The notes below the pieces were generated by a model. It ran no database searches, was not told where the DNA came from, and saw only the letters and a list, made by a program, of their open reading frames with translations. DNA of 64,000 nucleotides from Labedaea rhizosphaerae (GTDB lineage Bacteria; Actinomycetota; Actinomycetes; Mycobacteriales; Pseudonocardiaceae): positions 248,001 to 312,000 of the forward strand of contig NZ_SNXZ01000005.1 in the NCBI RefSeq assembly GCF_004362825.1. Reading direction: 5' to 3'. The number at the start of each line of letters is the position of its first letter. Positions within the stretch are counted from its first letter, which is position 1. A program made the position numbers and the translations under genes. Positions 55,377 through 63,780 of this stretch are shown in pieces.

Positions 55377-55972
55377 CGCTCCGCATCGCGGCCGTCGGCG
55401 CAGCCGCGGCGCTCGTGGGTGTCCTTCTCGCCGGCTGCGGCGAGAAGGACAGCCCGCCGCCCGGGCCGACGACGCGCACGGTCGCCACCACGTCGGCGTC
55501 GGCCGCGCCGGCGGAACTCGCGTCGTTCGTGGCGAGTCCCTGCTCAGTGCTCACCGACGCGCAACGCACGGCCCTGGACAAGAACGGTTTCACCGTCCGG
55601 GCCGGCACGGTCAAGGCGCACGCGCAGTCCCCGACGTGCCAGTACGGCGACCTGCAGCACCGGGAGACCGGCACCTTGTGGGTCACCGCCTTCGTGGTGA
55701 CCGACGCCGGGCTGGCGGAGTTGACCGCGGACCACGCCAAGGGGCTCTCCCCCGAGTACTGGAAGCAGGGCACCTTGGCGAGCCACCCGGTGCTCTACTA
55801 CACCGGACAGGGTTCCCCGGAGTTCTGCAGCGTCGCGATCGGTTTCACCGACCGGAGCTACGTCGGCGTCGAAGTGACGAAGTTCAACACCGACAAGCCG
55901 CGGGAAGACACCTGCAAGTCGACGACGGCGGTCGCGGAGCAGGTGCTGGCGACGATCACCGGCAGCGAGTAG
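55373..55972 (+). CDS. DUF3558-like lipoprotein
   Basis: 199 residues. The lipoprotein signal MTLRIAAVGAAAALVGVLLAGC has its modified Cys at 22. Mature domain: SPCSVLTDAQRTALDKNGF, CQYGD, GSPEFCSVAIGFTDRSYVGVEV and TAVAEQVLATI, which is the DUF3558 pattern (four cysteines in the core). Such lipoproteins are common next to actinobacterial ESX and effector genes. GTG 55373 overlaps the upstream stop (GTGA), so it is the last gene of the eccE-side operon. Confidence 0.75.
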   Translation: MTLRIAAVGAAAALVGVLLAGCGEKDSPPPGPTTRTVATTSASAAPAELASFVASPCSVLTDAQRTALDKNGFTVRAGTVKAHAQSPTCQYGDLQHRETGTLWVTAFVVTDAGLAELTADHAKGLSPEYWKQGTLASHPVLYYTGQGSPEFCSVAIGFTDRSYVGVEVTKFNTDKPREDTCKSTTAVAEQVLATITGSE

Positions 55973-55996
55973 GCGTCGCGCGGTTACAGTGGCCGC

Positions 55997-57157
55997 GTGG
56001 ACGGGAGCAACGCGCCGAACCTGCTCGCCGTGTTGCGTGACGAGGGGCCGATGTCCCGGGTCGCGCTCGGTGAGCGGTTGGAGCTGCCGCGGGCGAAGCT
56101 GAGCGGCGAGCTCGGCCGGCTCGTCGAGGCCGGGCTAGTCGCGATCGGCGGCCCGGCGGCGAGCCGGGGCGGGCGGCGGTCCACGCTGGTGCACCTCGCG
56201 GACGACCTGCGATTCCTCGGCGTGGACGTCGGCGCGACCTCGGTGACCGTCGCCGTGACCGACGGGCGGTGCGAGGTGCTGGCCAGCGAAAGCCAGGATT
56301 GCCTTGTGCGCCAAGGGCCTGGGCCGGTGCTCGGGACCGTGCGCACGCTCGCCGACCAGGTGCTCGGCAAGGCACCCGGCCGGTTGCTCGGCGCCGGCAT
56401 CGGGCTGCCCGGCCCGGTGAGCTTCCGAGAGGGCATGCCGGTCGCCCCGCCGATCATGCCCGGCTGGGACCGCTACCCGGTGCGTGACGAGCTGTCCGGG
56501 GCGTGGGGTTGTCCGGTCACAGTGGACAACGACGTGAACGTGATGGCCCTGGGCGAACGGCATGCTGGGGTCGCGCGGTCCCTGGACGACCTGATCTTCG
56601 TCAAGATCGGCACCGGCATCGGCTGCGGCATCGTGCTCGGCGGCCGGGTCTACCGCGGCGTTGCGGGTACGGCCGGCGACATCGGGCACATCCGCCTCGA
56701 CGACTACGGCCCGGCGTGCGCGTGCGGCGAGGTCGGGTGCCTGGAGGCCTACTTCGGCGGCGCCGCGCTCGCCCGCGACGCGCTGACCCTCGCCCGCAGC
56801 GGTCGCTCCCCCGCGCTGGCCGAACAGCTCGAGCACGGCGGCACGCTGACCGCCAAGAACGTCGGCGAAGCGGCCGCCGCTGGTGACTTCGCCGCCGCGA
56901 ACCTCGTGCGCGAGGGCGGGCGGCGGCTCGGGCACGTGGTCGCGTCGCTGGTCAGCTTCCTCAACCCGGGCATGGTCGTGATCGGCGGCGGGGTCTCGCA
57001 ACTCGGCCACCCGCTGCTTGCCGAGGTGCGCAGCTCGGTCTACCGCCGGTCGCTGCCGCTCGCCACCGGCAACCTGCCGATCGTGCTGTCCGAACTCGGC
57101 ACTCTGGCCGGCGTCACCGGCGCCGCCTGGTCAGCCACCGACCGCGCCTTCACCTGA
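55997..57157 (+). CDS. ROK-family transcriptional regulator
   Basis: 386 residues. An N-terminal winged helix (about 5-60, MSRVALGERLELPRAKLSGELGRLVEAGLV) is fused to a ROK sugar-kinase fold: LGVDVGATSVTVAV, DNDVNVMALGE, GTGIGCGIV, and the ROK zinc-site cysteines in CACGEVGCLEAY (the GHI histidine is also present). It would bind a sugar or sugar phosphate and control carbohydrate genes. GTG 55997 is 24 bp past the lipoprotein stop, without a clear ribosome-binding site. A 22-bp repeat array begins 19 bp after its stop. Confidence 0.85.
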   Translation: MDGSNAPNLLAVLRDEGPMSRVALGERLELPRAKLSGELGRLVEAGLVAIGGPAASRGGRRSTLVHLADDLRFLGVDVGATSVTVAVTDGRCEVLASESQDCLVRQGPGPVLGTVRTLADQVLGKAPGRLLGAGIGLPGPVSFREGMPVAPPIMPGWDRYPVRDELSGAWGCPVTVDNDVNVMALGERHAGVARSLDDLIFVKIGTGIGCGIVLGGRVYRGVAGTAGDIGHIRLDDYGPACACGEVGCLEAYFGGAALARDALTLARSGRSPALAEQLEHGGTLTAKNVGEAAAAGDFAAANLVREGGRRLGHVVASLVSFLNPGMVVIGGGVSQLGHPLLAEVRSSVYRRSLPLATGNLPIVLSELGTLAGVTGAAWSATDRAFT

Positions 57158-57176
57158 CCCGCACACCCCTCCGCGC

Positions 57177-57262
57177 GTGTCCCCCCTTCCGACCGCGCGT
57201 GTCCCCTCGTCCAGCCGGGTGTGTCCGCTTGTCCGGCTCGGTGTGCGCGCTGGTCCGGTTGG
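57177..57262 (+). repeat. 22-bp-period repeat array, forward units
   Basis: Units at 57177, 57199, 57221 and a decayed one at 57243, again spaced exactly 22 bp, in sense orientation just after the ROK gene stop. They share GTGTCC-TTCCG/GTCC-type positions with the array at 5621. Confidence 0.78.
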
Positions 57263-57287
57263 TTTCGGGGTGCGGGTCGAGTTGGGT

Positions 57288-57407
57288 GGGTTCGGTTTGA
57301 CACGGGGACCCCCACGACGGCCCTTGCGGGCGCCAAAACGGGCAGGAAGGTGAGGCGCCCGCACCGCGCGAGTTTAGGGCCGTCGTGCCCCGTGTAAAAC
57401 CGAACCC
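57288..57407. repeat. Large nested inverted repeat (about 120 bp)
   Basis: The outer arms 57288-57324 and 57376-57407 match over about 32 positions with one mismatch and a 5-nt bulge (gggttcggttt to cacgacggccct). The inner arms tgcgggcgcc / ggcgcccgca (57325-57334 and 57354-57363) are perfect, with a 19-nt loop. A 12-nt bulge separates inner and outer right arms. It could fold as one long stem. It holds no coding sequence that I can support. Confidence 0.75.
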
Positions 57408-57427
57408 ACGAGCGGCGGTTGGCGGCG

Positions 57428-57450
57428 GTTTGGCCTCGGGGCGGCCAAAC
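57428..57450. repeat. Small perfect hairpin gtttggcc / ggccaaac
   Basis: 8-bp arms (57428-57435 and 57443-57450) with a 7-nt loop, between the large inverted repeat and the reverse 22-bp units. Function unknown. Confidence 0.6.
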
Positions 57451-57462
57451 GCGACTCCGCGT

Positions 57463-57595
57463 GGGACACGCCCGGCGGGAGCAGGGGACACGCTCTGCGG
57501 GAACGGGGGGACACGCCCGGCTGGACGAGGGGACACACCGGGTCGGAAGAGGGGACACACCCCGCCTGACTGTGGGACACGCCCGTTGTGCCGCG
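57463..57595 (-). repeat. 22-bp-period repeat array, reverse units
   Basis: GGGACAC cores at 57463, 57485, 57508, 57530, 57552 and 57574: spacing 22, 23, 22, 22, 22. These are the reverse complement of the forward units, so the locus is a broad inverted array around the hairpin element. The rest of the 611-bp gap (to 57768) shows nothing further that I can support. Confidence 0.8.
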
Positions 57596-57768
57596 AAGGT
57601 GAGCGGAGAGAGTTTGGGACTGGTTCGGCAGACTTTTGTCGATTCTGATCGAAAGACCGTCGGAAGGATGCGGCCAAACGGCCTATTGCCGTCACGGGGG
57701 AGGCTCCCGCAAGCTCTCCTGTGATCGGACCCACCCACTTCGACCATCTCCCGAACGAAACGGATGTC

Positions 57769-58968
57769 GTGACCGAGCACCAGCCAGCGAGCCAGAACGG
57801 CCTGCGCCGCGGCAACCTCGCGCTCGTGCTGCGCGCGCTGCGCGCCCACGGGCCGCTCTCCCGCGCACAGCTCGCGGCCCGCTGCGGCCTGGCCAAGGCG
57901 ACCGTCTCCAGCCTGGTCACCGACCTCGGCCTGCGCGGTCTCGTGCACGAGACCGGCGCGGCCGTCCCCGGTCAGGGCCGGCCCGGCCAACAGGTCGCGC
58001 TGCGGCCCGACGGCGCCCACGGCCTCGGCCTCGACGTGCACGCCGACCACGTGGGCGTCGCCGTCATCGACCTCACCGGCGCCGTCGTGCACCAGGCGCG
58101 CGTCGCCCTCGACGTGCCGGCCGCCGGACCGGCCCGCGCCATGGACGCGCTCGCCGAGCTGGCCCGGCAGGTCGGCCAGGAACCGGTCGGCGTCACCGTC
58201 TCCGTGCCCGGTCTGGTCGACACCGACGCGGGCGCCGTCACGATCGCGCCCCGGCTGCGCTGGCAGGGCGTCGCGGTCGCCGACGAACTGGCCGCGCGCA
58301 CCGGGTTCGCCCTGGACCTGATCGCGGTCGGCAACGACGCGAACCTCGGTGCCCAAGCCGAGTCCGAGGCGATGCCGAACGTGCACGACCTCGCCTACGT
58401 CAACGGCGACTTCGGCGTGGGCGGCGCGTTGGTCGCCGACGGCCGCCTGATCCGCGGCAGCCTGGGTTACGCCGGCGAGATCGGGCACATGCCCATGGAC
58501 CCGTTCGGCGCGACCTGCTCGTGTGGACGGCGCGGCTGCTGGGAGTCCCAGGTCGGGCTCGCCGCGCTGCTGCACGCCTGCGCCGATCCCACCGACCCCG
58601 TGCACGACCCGTCCCTGGACCTCGCCAGCCGGATGCGGCTGATCCGCGAGCGCGCCGAGCAGGGTGACCGGCGCACGCTGGATGCCTTGCACGCCACCGG
58701 GTCCTCGCTGGCCATCGGTGTGTCCATTGTGGTCAACCTGGTGAACCCGGCGGTCGTGGTGCTGGGGGGCTACTTCGCGGCGCTGCCCGAGTGGCTGATC
58801 GAGCCGGTCCGCGACCAGGTGGTGGCCACGACCCTGGCCCCCGGCGGCGGTGGCGTGCGCATCGTGGGCTCACGGCTCGACTTCGCCGAGGCAGCCGCCC
58901 TCGCCGGATTGCGCCGGGTGTTCGCGGACCCGGCGATCGTGCCGATGCGCGAGGAGGCGCCAGCATGA
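57769..58968 (+). CDS. ROK-family transcriptional regulator of the sugar ABC operon
   Basis: 399 residues from GTG 57769; GTG 57721 in frame would add 16. Winged helix: GLRRGNLALVLRALRAHGPLSRAQLAARCGLAKATVSSLVTDLGLRGLV. ROK domain: LGLDVHADHVGVAVIDL, VGNDANLGAQAE, GEIGHMP and the zinc cysteines CSCGRRGCWES. Its stop overlaps the ABC ATPase start (ATGA), so it is transcribed with the transporter and most likely represses it until the imported sugar binds. Confidence 0.87.
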   Translation: MTEHQPASQNGLRRGNLALVLRALRAHGPLSRAQLAARCGLAKATVSSLVTDLGLRGLVHETGAAVPGQGRPGQQVALRPDGAHGLGLDVHADHVGVAVIDLTGAVVHQARVALDVPAAGPARAMDALAELARQVGQEPVGVTVSVPGLVDTDAGAVTIAPRLRWQGVAVADELAARTGFALDLIAVGNDANLGAQAESEAMPNVHDLAYVNGDFGVGGALVADGRLIRGSLGYAGEIGHMPMDPFGATCSCGRRGCWESQVGLAALLHACADPTDPVHDPSLDLASRMRLIRERAEQGDRRTLDALHATGSSLAIGVSIVVNLVNPAVVVLGGYFAALPEWLIEPVRDQVVATTLAPGGGGVRIVGSRLDFAEAAALAGLRRVFADPAIVPMREEAPA

Positions 58969-60491
58969 GCGAGTCACCGAACCCCGAATCGCTGCTCACC
59001 ATGACCGGCATCGTCAAGGCGTTTCCCGGCGTGCGGGCGCTCGACGGCGTCGACCTCGACGTGCTGCCCGGCGAGGTGCACTGCCTGCTCGGCCAGAACG
59101 GGGCGGGCAAGTCCACGCTGATCAAGGTGCTGTCGGGTGCCCACCAGCCGGACGACGGCGTGATCACCTGGCGCGGCGAGCCGGCGACGCTGGGCTCGCC
59201 GGTCGCGGCGCTGCGCCTCGGCATCGCCACGATGTACCAGGAGCTCGACCTGGTCCCCGGGTTGTCGGTCGCGGAGAACATCTTCCTGGGCAACGAACCC
59301 GCCAGTTTCGGCTTCACCAAGCGGCTTGCCATGCGGGGCGCCGCCCGCGACCTGCTGCGCCGCCTCGGCCACCCGGAGATCCCGCCCGGACGCGAGGTCG
59401 GGTTGCTGTCCTCGGCCGGCCAGCAACTGGTGTCGATGGCCCGCGCGCTCGCCCACGACGCCCGCCTGATCGTGATGGACGAGCCGACCGCCGCGCTCGC
59501 CGCCGACGAGGTGGACAACCTCTTCCGGATCGTCGCCGAGCTGACCGCCGAGGGCGTCGCGGTCGTCTACATCTCCCACCGCCTCGACGAGATCCGCCGC
59601 ATCGGGCACCGGGTCACCGTCCTCAAGGACGGCCGCACGGTCGCCGCCGGCCTGCCCGCGAACACGCCGACCAGCGAACTGGTGAACCTCATGTCCGGGC
59701 GGATGGTGGAGACCGTCTTCCCGCGCCGTGATGTGTCCACAGTGGACGAGTCGCGCGAGGTGCTGCGGGTCGAGGGGCTGACCCGCGAAGGCGAGTTCGC
59801 CGACATCGGCTTCACCCTGCACGCCGGGGAGATCGTCGGGATCGCCGGGCTGGTCGGCGCCGGGCGCAGCGAGTTGCTGGAGACGGTGTTCGGCGCGCGC
59901 AAGGCCGACGCGGGCACCGTGATGGTGAACGGCAAACCCTTGCGGCCGGGCAGCGTGCCCGCCGCGGTCGCCGCCGGGATCGGGCTCGCGCCGGAGGAGC
60001 GCAAGAGCCAGGGCCTGCTGCTCGACCAGTCCGTGGCCGACAACGTGACGCTCGCGAGCCTGCCCGCGTTCAGCCGCGCCGGGTTCACCGAGCGCGGCAA
60101 GGAACTGCGCACGGCCCGCGCCACGCTCGAACGCCTCGACCTGCGTCCCGCGGACCCGCGGCGGATCGCCCGCACGCTGTCGGGCGGCAACCAGCAGAAG
60201 GCCGTGGTCGCGCGGTGGCTGGTGCGCGACTGCTCGGTGCTGCTGCTCGACGAGCCGACCCGCGGCGTGGACGTCGGCGCCCGCGCCGAGCTCTACCGGC
60301 TGATCCACCAGCTGGCCGCGGCCGGAGTCGCGGTGCTGCTGGTCTCCAGCGAGGTGCCCGAGGTGCTCGGGCTCGCCGATCGCGTGCTCGTGATGCGTGA
60401 GGGCCGGTTGCTCACCGAGGCACCCGCCGCGGAGCTGACCGAGGCGGCCGTGCTCGACCTGGTGATGGAAGGCAGCGAGGTGATGACGTGA
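58965..60491 (+). CDS. Sugar ABC transporter ATPase with two NBDs (RbsA/XylG type)
   Basis: 508 residues with two fused ATPase domains. NBD1 has Walker A GQNGAGKST and Walker B LIVMDEPTAAL, and a weak signature LSSAGQQ in place of LSxGxxQ. NBD2 has the usual degenerate Walker A (GLVGAGRSE), a clean signature LSGGNQQK and Walker B LLLDEPTRGVD. This matches the class II sugar importers (ribose, xylose, galactose, inositol). GTGA overlap with the permease and ATGA overlap with the regulator show tight coupling. Confidence 0.9.
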   Translation: MSESPNPESLLTMTGIVKAFPGVRALDGVDLDVLPGEVHCLLGQNGAGKSTLIKVLSGAHQPDDGVITWRGEPATLGSPVAALRLGIATMYQELDLVPGLSVAENIFLGNEPASFGFTKRLAMRGAARDLLRRLGHPEIPPGREVGLLSSAGQQLVSMARALAHDARLIVMDEPTAALAADEVDNLFRIVAELTAEGVAVVYISHRLDEIRRIGHRVTVLKDGRTVAAGLPANTPTSELVNLMSGRMVETVFPRRDVSTVDESREVLRVEGLTREGEFADIGFTLHAGEIVGIAGLVGAGRSELLETVFGARKADAGTVMVNGKPLRPGSVPAAVAAGIGLAPEERKSQGLLLDQSVADNVTLASLPAFSRAGFTERGKELRTARATLERLDLRPADPRRIARTLSGGNQQKAVVARWLVRDCSVLLLDEPTRGVDVGARAELYRLIHQLAAAGVAVLLVSSEVPEVLGLADRVLVMREGRLLTEAPAAELTEAAVLDLVMEGSEVMT

Positions 60492-61507
60492 CAGCGTCCA
60501 GTCCGGGCACGGCCGAGACGGTGGACCAACCGGTGCAACCGCCGCCCGCCAACGTGCCCAAGGTGCGCGGGTTCCGGCCCGACCTGCGGCTCTCGATCCT
60601 CTTCGGCGTGCTCGTGGTGTTGTGCGTCATCGGGTACGTCACCGGGCCCGACACGTTCCTGTCCGAGAGCAACATCTCCACGATGCTTCGCCTCGCGGCG
60701 GCGATCGGCGTGGTCAGCGTCGGGATGACGTTCGTGATCATCTCCGGCGGCATCGACCTTTCGGTCGGCTCGATGGTGGCGCTGGCGTCGGTGTGGATGA
60801 CGACGCTCGCCACGCAGTCCTACGGCCCGTTCGTCATGGTGGTCTGCGCGCTCGCCGTCGGGCTGGGCGCCGGGTTGATCAACGGCCTGCTGATCGCGTA
60901 CGGCAAGCTCGTGCCGTTCATCGCGACGCTCGCGATGTACGCCTCGGCCCGCGGTCTGGCCGAACGCCTCTCCGGCCGGCGCACCCAGGTGGTCAACCAG
61001 CAGGGCTACCTGGACTTCTTCCGCGGTGCCTTCCTGGGCATCCCGGTGCTGATCTGGATGCTCGCGGTGGTCTACGTGGTCGGCTGGGTGGTGCTCAACC
61101 GCACCACGTTCGGCCGGCGCACGTTCGCGGTCGGCGGCAACGCCGAGGCCGCTCGCCTCGCGGGCATCAACGTCAAGCGGCACACCGCGATGGTCTATGC
61201 GGTGGCCGGATTGTGTTGCGGCATCGCGGCTTTGATGGTCGTCGCCCGCACCACGTCGGGAGCCTCCACCAACGGCCTCTACTACGAACTCGACGCCATC
61301 GCCGCAGTCGTCATCGGCGGCACGCTGCTCACCGGCGGGCGCGGCACGCTCATCGGCACCCTGATCGGCGTGCTGATCTTCACCGTGGTGAACAGCATCT
61401 TCACCCAGAACAACCTCGAGACCGACGTCCAGAACATCGCCAAGGGCGTGATCATCGTCGCCGCCGTGCTGCTGCAGTACGGCACCAATCGAACTCGGAA
61501 AACCTAG
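60488..61507 (+). CDS. Sugar ABC transporter permease (RbsC/XylH type)
   Basis: 339 residues. About ten TM segments follow an unusually long Pro-rich cytoplasmic N-terminus (about 35 residues). Family signatures: ISGGIDLSVGSMVALASV, ATLAMYASARGLAE, FAVGGNAEAARLAGINV and VIGGTLLTGGRGTLIGTL. It forms the membrane pore with the double ATPase. The start is GTG 60488. Confidence 0.9.
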   Translation: MTASSPGTAETVDQPVQPPPANVPKVRGFRPDLRLSILFGVLVVLCVIGYVTGPDTFLSESNISTMLRLAAAIGVVSVGMTFVIISGGIDLSVGSMVALASVWMTTLATQSYGPFVMVVCALAVGLGAGLINGLLIAYGKLVPFIATLAMYASARGLAERLSGRRTQVVNQQGYLDFFRGAFLGIPVLIWMLAVVYVVGWVVLNRTTFGRRTFAVGGNAEAARLAGINVKRHTAMVYAVAGLCCGIAALMVVARTTSGASTNGLYYELDAIAAVVIGGTLLTGGRGTLIGTLIGVLIFTVVNSIFTQNNLETDVQNIAKGVIIVAAVLLQYGTNRTRKT

Positions 61508-61533
61508 GCCCCGACACCTACACCGGAGTAGCC

Positions 61534-62595
61534 ATGTCGATCGATCCCTCCCGTCGCAAGTTCCTGCTCGGTGCCTCCGCCCTCGGTATGTCACTGGGTG
61601 CGGGTGCGCTGGTGGCCGGCTGCACGTCCAACACCCCGGCCGCGGCCGGGCCGCAGCAGGTCGCGGGTGGTTCGGGCGCCAACGCCCAGCCCGGCAAACC
61701 CGTCACCATCGGCTTCTCGGCGCCCGCCGCCGACCACGGCTGGATGGCGGCCATGACCAAGAACGCCAAGGCGCAGGCCGCGGCGTTCAAGGAGGTGACC
61801 CTGGACGCCACCGAGGGCACCAACGACGTCAACCAGCAGATCGCCCAGGTCGAGACGCTGATCAACAAGAAGGTCGGCGTGCTGGTCATCCTGCCCTTCG
61901 ACGGCAAGGCACTCACCGCCGCCGGCCAGCAGGCCATGGACGCGGGCATCCCGGTGATCAACCTGGACCGCGTGTTCGACACCCCGCTCGCCTACCGCAC
62001 GTGGATCGGCGGCGACAACTACCGGATGGGCGTCAACGCCGGTGACTACATCGCCAAGCAGATGAAGGCGAAGAACGTCAGCAACCCGATCATCGGCGAG
62101 GTGGCGGGCATCGACTCCCTGCCGTTGACCCAGGAACGCAGCAAGGGCTTCAAGGATGCCTTGGCCCGCAACGGGTTCAAGGTCGGCCCGCGGGTGTCGG
62201 CCGAGTTCACTGCCGAGTCCGGCGAGCGGCAGACGGCGAACCTGCTGCAGGGTGCGTCCAAACTGGACGCCTTGTGGAACCACGACGACGACCAAGGAAT
62301 CGGCGTCATGGCCGCGATCGATTCGGCCAGCCGCAAGGAATTCGTGATGGTCGGCGGCGCCGGCTCGCGGGACATGATGAACCGCATCAAGGCCGACAAC
62401 ACGGTGATCAAGGCGACCGTGCTCTACAGCCCGTCGATGGCGTCCACCGCGATCGCCGTGGCCCGCCTGCTGGGCCAGGGCAAGGGCGTCGGCGACTTCG
62501 CCGAGCACGAGGTGCCTGCGTCGATCACCACCTACTCGGCCGTGGTGACCAAGGACAACGTCGACTCCTACCTCGACGTCGGCTTCGACTCCTGA
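61534..62595 (+). CDS. Sugar-binding lipoprotein (Tat-exported, RbsB type)
   Basis: 353 residues. A twin-arginine signal SRRKFLLGASAL is followed by lipobox LVAGC (Cys30), so it is folded before export and anchored outside. The mature periplasmic-binding domain matches class I sugar binders: TIGFSAPAADHGWMAAMTKNAK, LVILPFDGKALTAAGQQAMDAGIPVINLDR, DALWNHDDDQGIGVMAAI. It delivers the substrate to the permease. It starts 26 bp after the permease gene. Confidence 0.88.
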   Translation: MSIDPSRRKFLLGASALGMSLGAGALVAGCTSNTPAAAGPQQVAGGSGANAQPGKPVTIGFSAPAADHGWMAAMTKNAKAQAAAFKEVTLDATEGTNDVNQQIAQVETLINKKVGVLVILPFDGKALTAAGQQAMDAGIPVINLDRVFDTPLAYRTWIGGDNYRMGVNAGDYIAKQMKAKNVSNPIIGEVAGIDSLPLTQERSKGFKDALARNGFKVGPRVSAEFTAESGERQTANLLQGASKLDALWNHDDDQGIGVMAAIDSASRKEFVMVGGAGSRDMMNRIKADNTVIKATVLYSPSMASTAIAVARLLGQGKGVGDFAEHEVPASITTYSAVVTKDNVDSYLDVGFDS

Positions 62596-62625
62596 CCCCT
62601 TTCGGCTGATCGACTGGAGACACTT

Positions 62626-63780
62626 ATGACCGAGGGTTCCATCGGGGTCGGGATGATCGGCCACGCGTTCATGGGTGCGGTGCACTCGCACGCGTGGCGG
62701 ACCGCGCACCGGTTCTTCGACCTGCCGCTGGTCCCCCAGCTCGCCGTGCTCGGTGGCCGCGACCCGGAGCGGACGTCGGCGGCAGCGGACAAGTACGGCT
62801 TCGCCGCGTCCAGCACCGACTGGCGGGCGGTCGTCGAGTCGGATGACGTGCAACTGGTGGACGTGTGCACGCCCGGCGACACGCACGCCGAGATCGCGTT
62901 GGCCGCCCTGGCTGCCGGCAAGCACGTGTTGTGCGAGAAACCACTGGCCAACACGGTCGCCGAGGCGGAGGCGATGGCGGCCGCGGCCACCGAGGCCGCG
63001 GCGCGCGGGGTGCGGTCGATGGTGGCGTTCAACTACCGCCGGGTGCCCGCGCTCGCCTACGCCCGCAAGCTCATCGCCGAGGGGCGCCTCGGCGAGATCC
63101 GGCACGTCCGGGCGGTCTACCTGCAGGACTGGCTCTCCGACGCCGAAGCGCCGATGGCGTGGCGGTTGCGCAAGGAGCAGGCCGGGTCGGGTGCGCTGGG
63201 TGATCTCGGGGCGCACATCGTGGACGCCACCCAGTTCCTGACCGGGGATCTGCTCACCGGGGTCTGCGCGACCACGACCACGTTCGTGCCGCAGCGGCCG
63301 TCGGGGTCGGGCATGGAGGACGTGACGGTCGACGACGCGGCGCTGTTCCTCGGCCGGTTCGCCTCCGGCGCGGTGGCCAGCTACGAGGCGACGCGGTATG
63401 CGCTGGGCCGCAAGAACGCCATGCGGGTCGAGGTGAACGGGTCGAAGGGCAGCCTGGCGTTCGACTTCGAATCGATGAACGAACTGTCGTTCTACGACGG
63501 TTCCGACGGGGATTCCGCGGGCTTCCGGCGGATCCTGGTGACCGAGCCTTCGCACCCGTACGTGGGGGCCTGGTGGCCGCCGGGGCACCTGCTCGGCTAC
63601 GAGCACACGTTCACCCACGAGGTGGTCGACTTCGTGCGTGCGGTGGCTTCGGGGGTGGACCCGGCACCGTCCTTCGTGGACGGGTTGCAGGTGCAGCGGG
63701 TGCTGGACGCGGTGCAACGCAGTGCCGCGAAGGGTTCGGTGTGGACGGAGATCCCGATCGAGGAAGGGGCAGGCCGATGA
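62626..63780 (+). CDS. Gfo/Idh/MocA-family oxidoreductase
   Basis: 384 residues. The Rossmann N-domain starts IGVGMIGHAFMGAVHSHAW, with VDVCTPGDTHAEIALAALAAGKHVLCEKPLANT (EKP catalytic Lys). The C-domain has SGALGDLGAHIVDATQFLTG. The family oxidises sugars or inositols with NAD(P). Its place after the ABC importer and before a TIM-barrel isomerase resembles inositol or sugar-acid catabolic operons, but the substrate is not fixed by sequence. Confidence 0.88.
   Translation: MTEGSIGVGMIGHAFMGAVHSHAWRTAHRFFDLPLVPQLAVLGGRDPERTSAAADKYGFAASSTDWRAVVESDDVQLVDVCTPGDTHAEIALAALAAGKHVLCEKPLANTVAEAEAMAAAATEAAARGVRSMVAFNYRRVPALAYARKLIAEGRLGEIRHVRAVYLQDWLSDAEAPMAWRLRKEQAGSGALGDLGAHIVDATQFLTGDLLTGVCATTTTFVPQRPSGSGMEDVTVDDAALFLGRFASGAVASYEATRYALGRKNAMRVEVNGSKGSLAFDFESMNELSFYDGSDGDSAGFRRILVTEPSHPYVGAWWPPGHLLGYEHTFTHEVVDFVRAVASGVDPAPSFVDGLQVQRVLDAVQRSAAKGSVWTEIPIEEGAGR

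Noticed and set aside
57288-57407. Simple rho-independent terminator
   Set aside because: It lies 130 bp past the upstream stop, has long bulged nested arms and no U-tract; too large for an ordinary terminator, so listed as a repeat element.
57374-57724. Several small frames within the repeat region between the ROK genes
   Set aside because: Built from the repeat units (VSPRS/CPL-type translations), no start context, no homology that I recognise.
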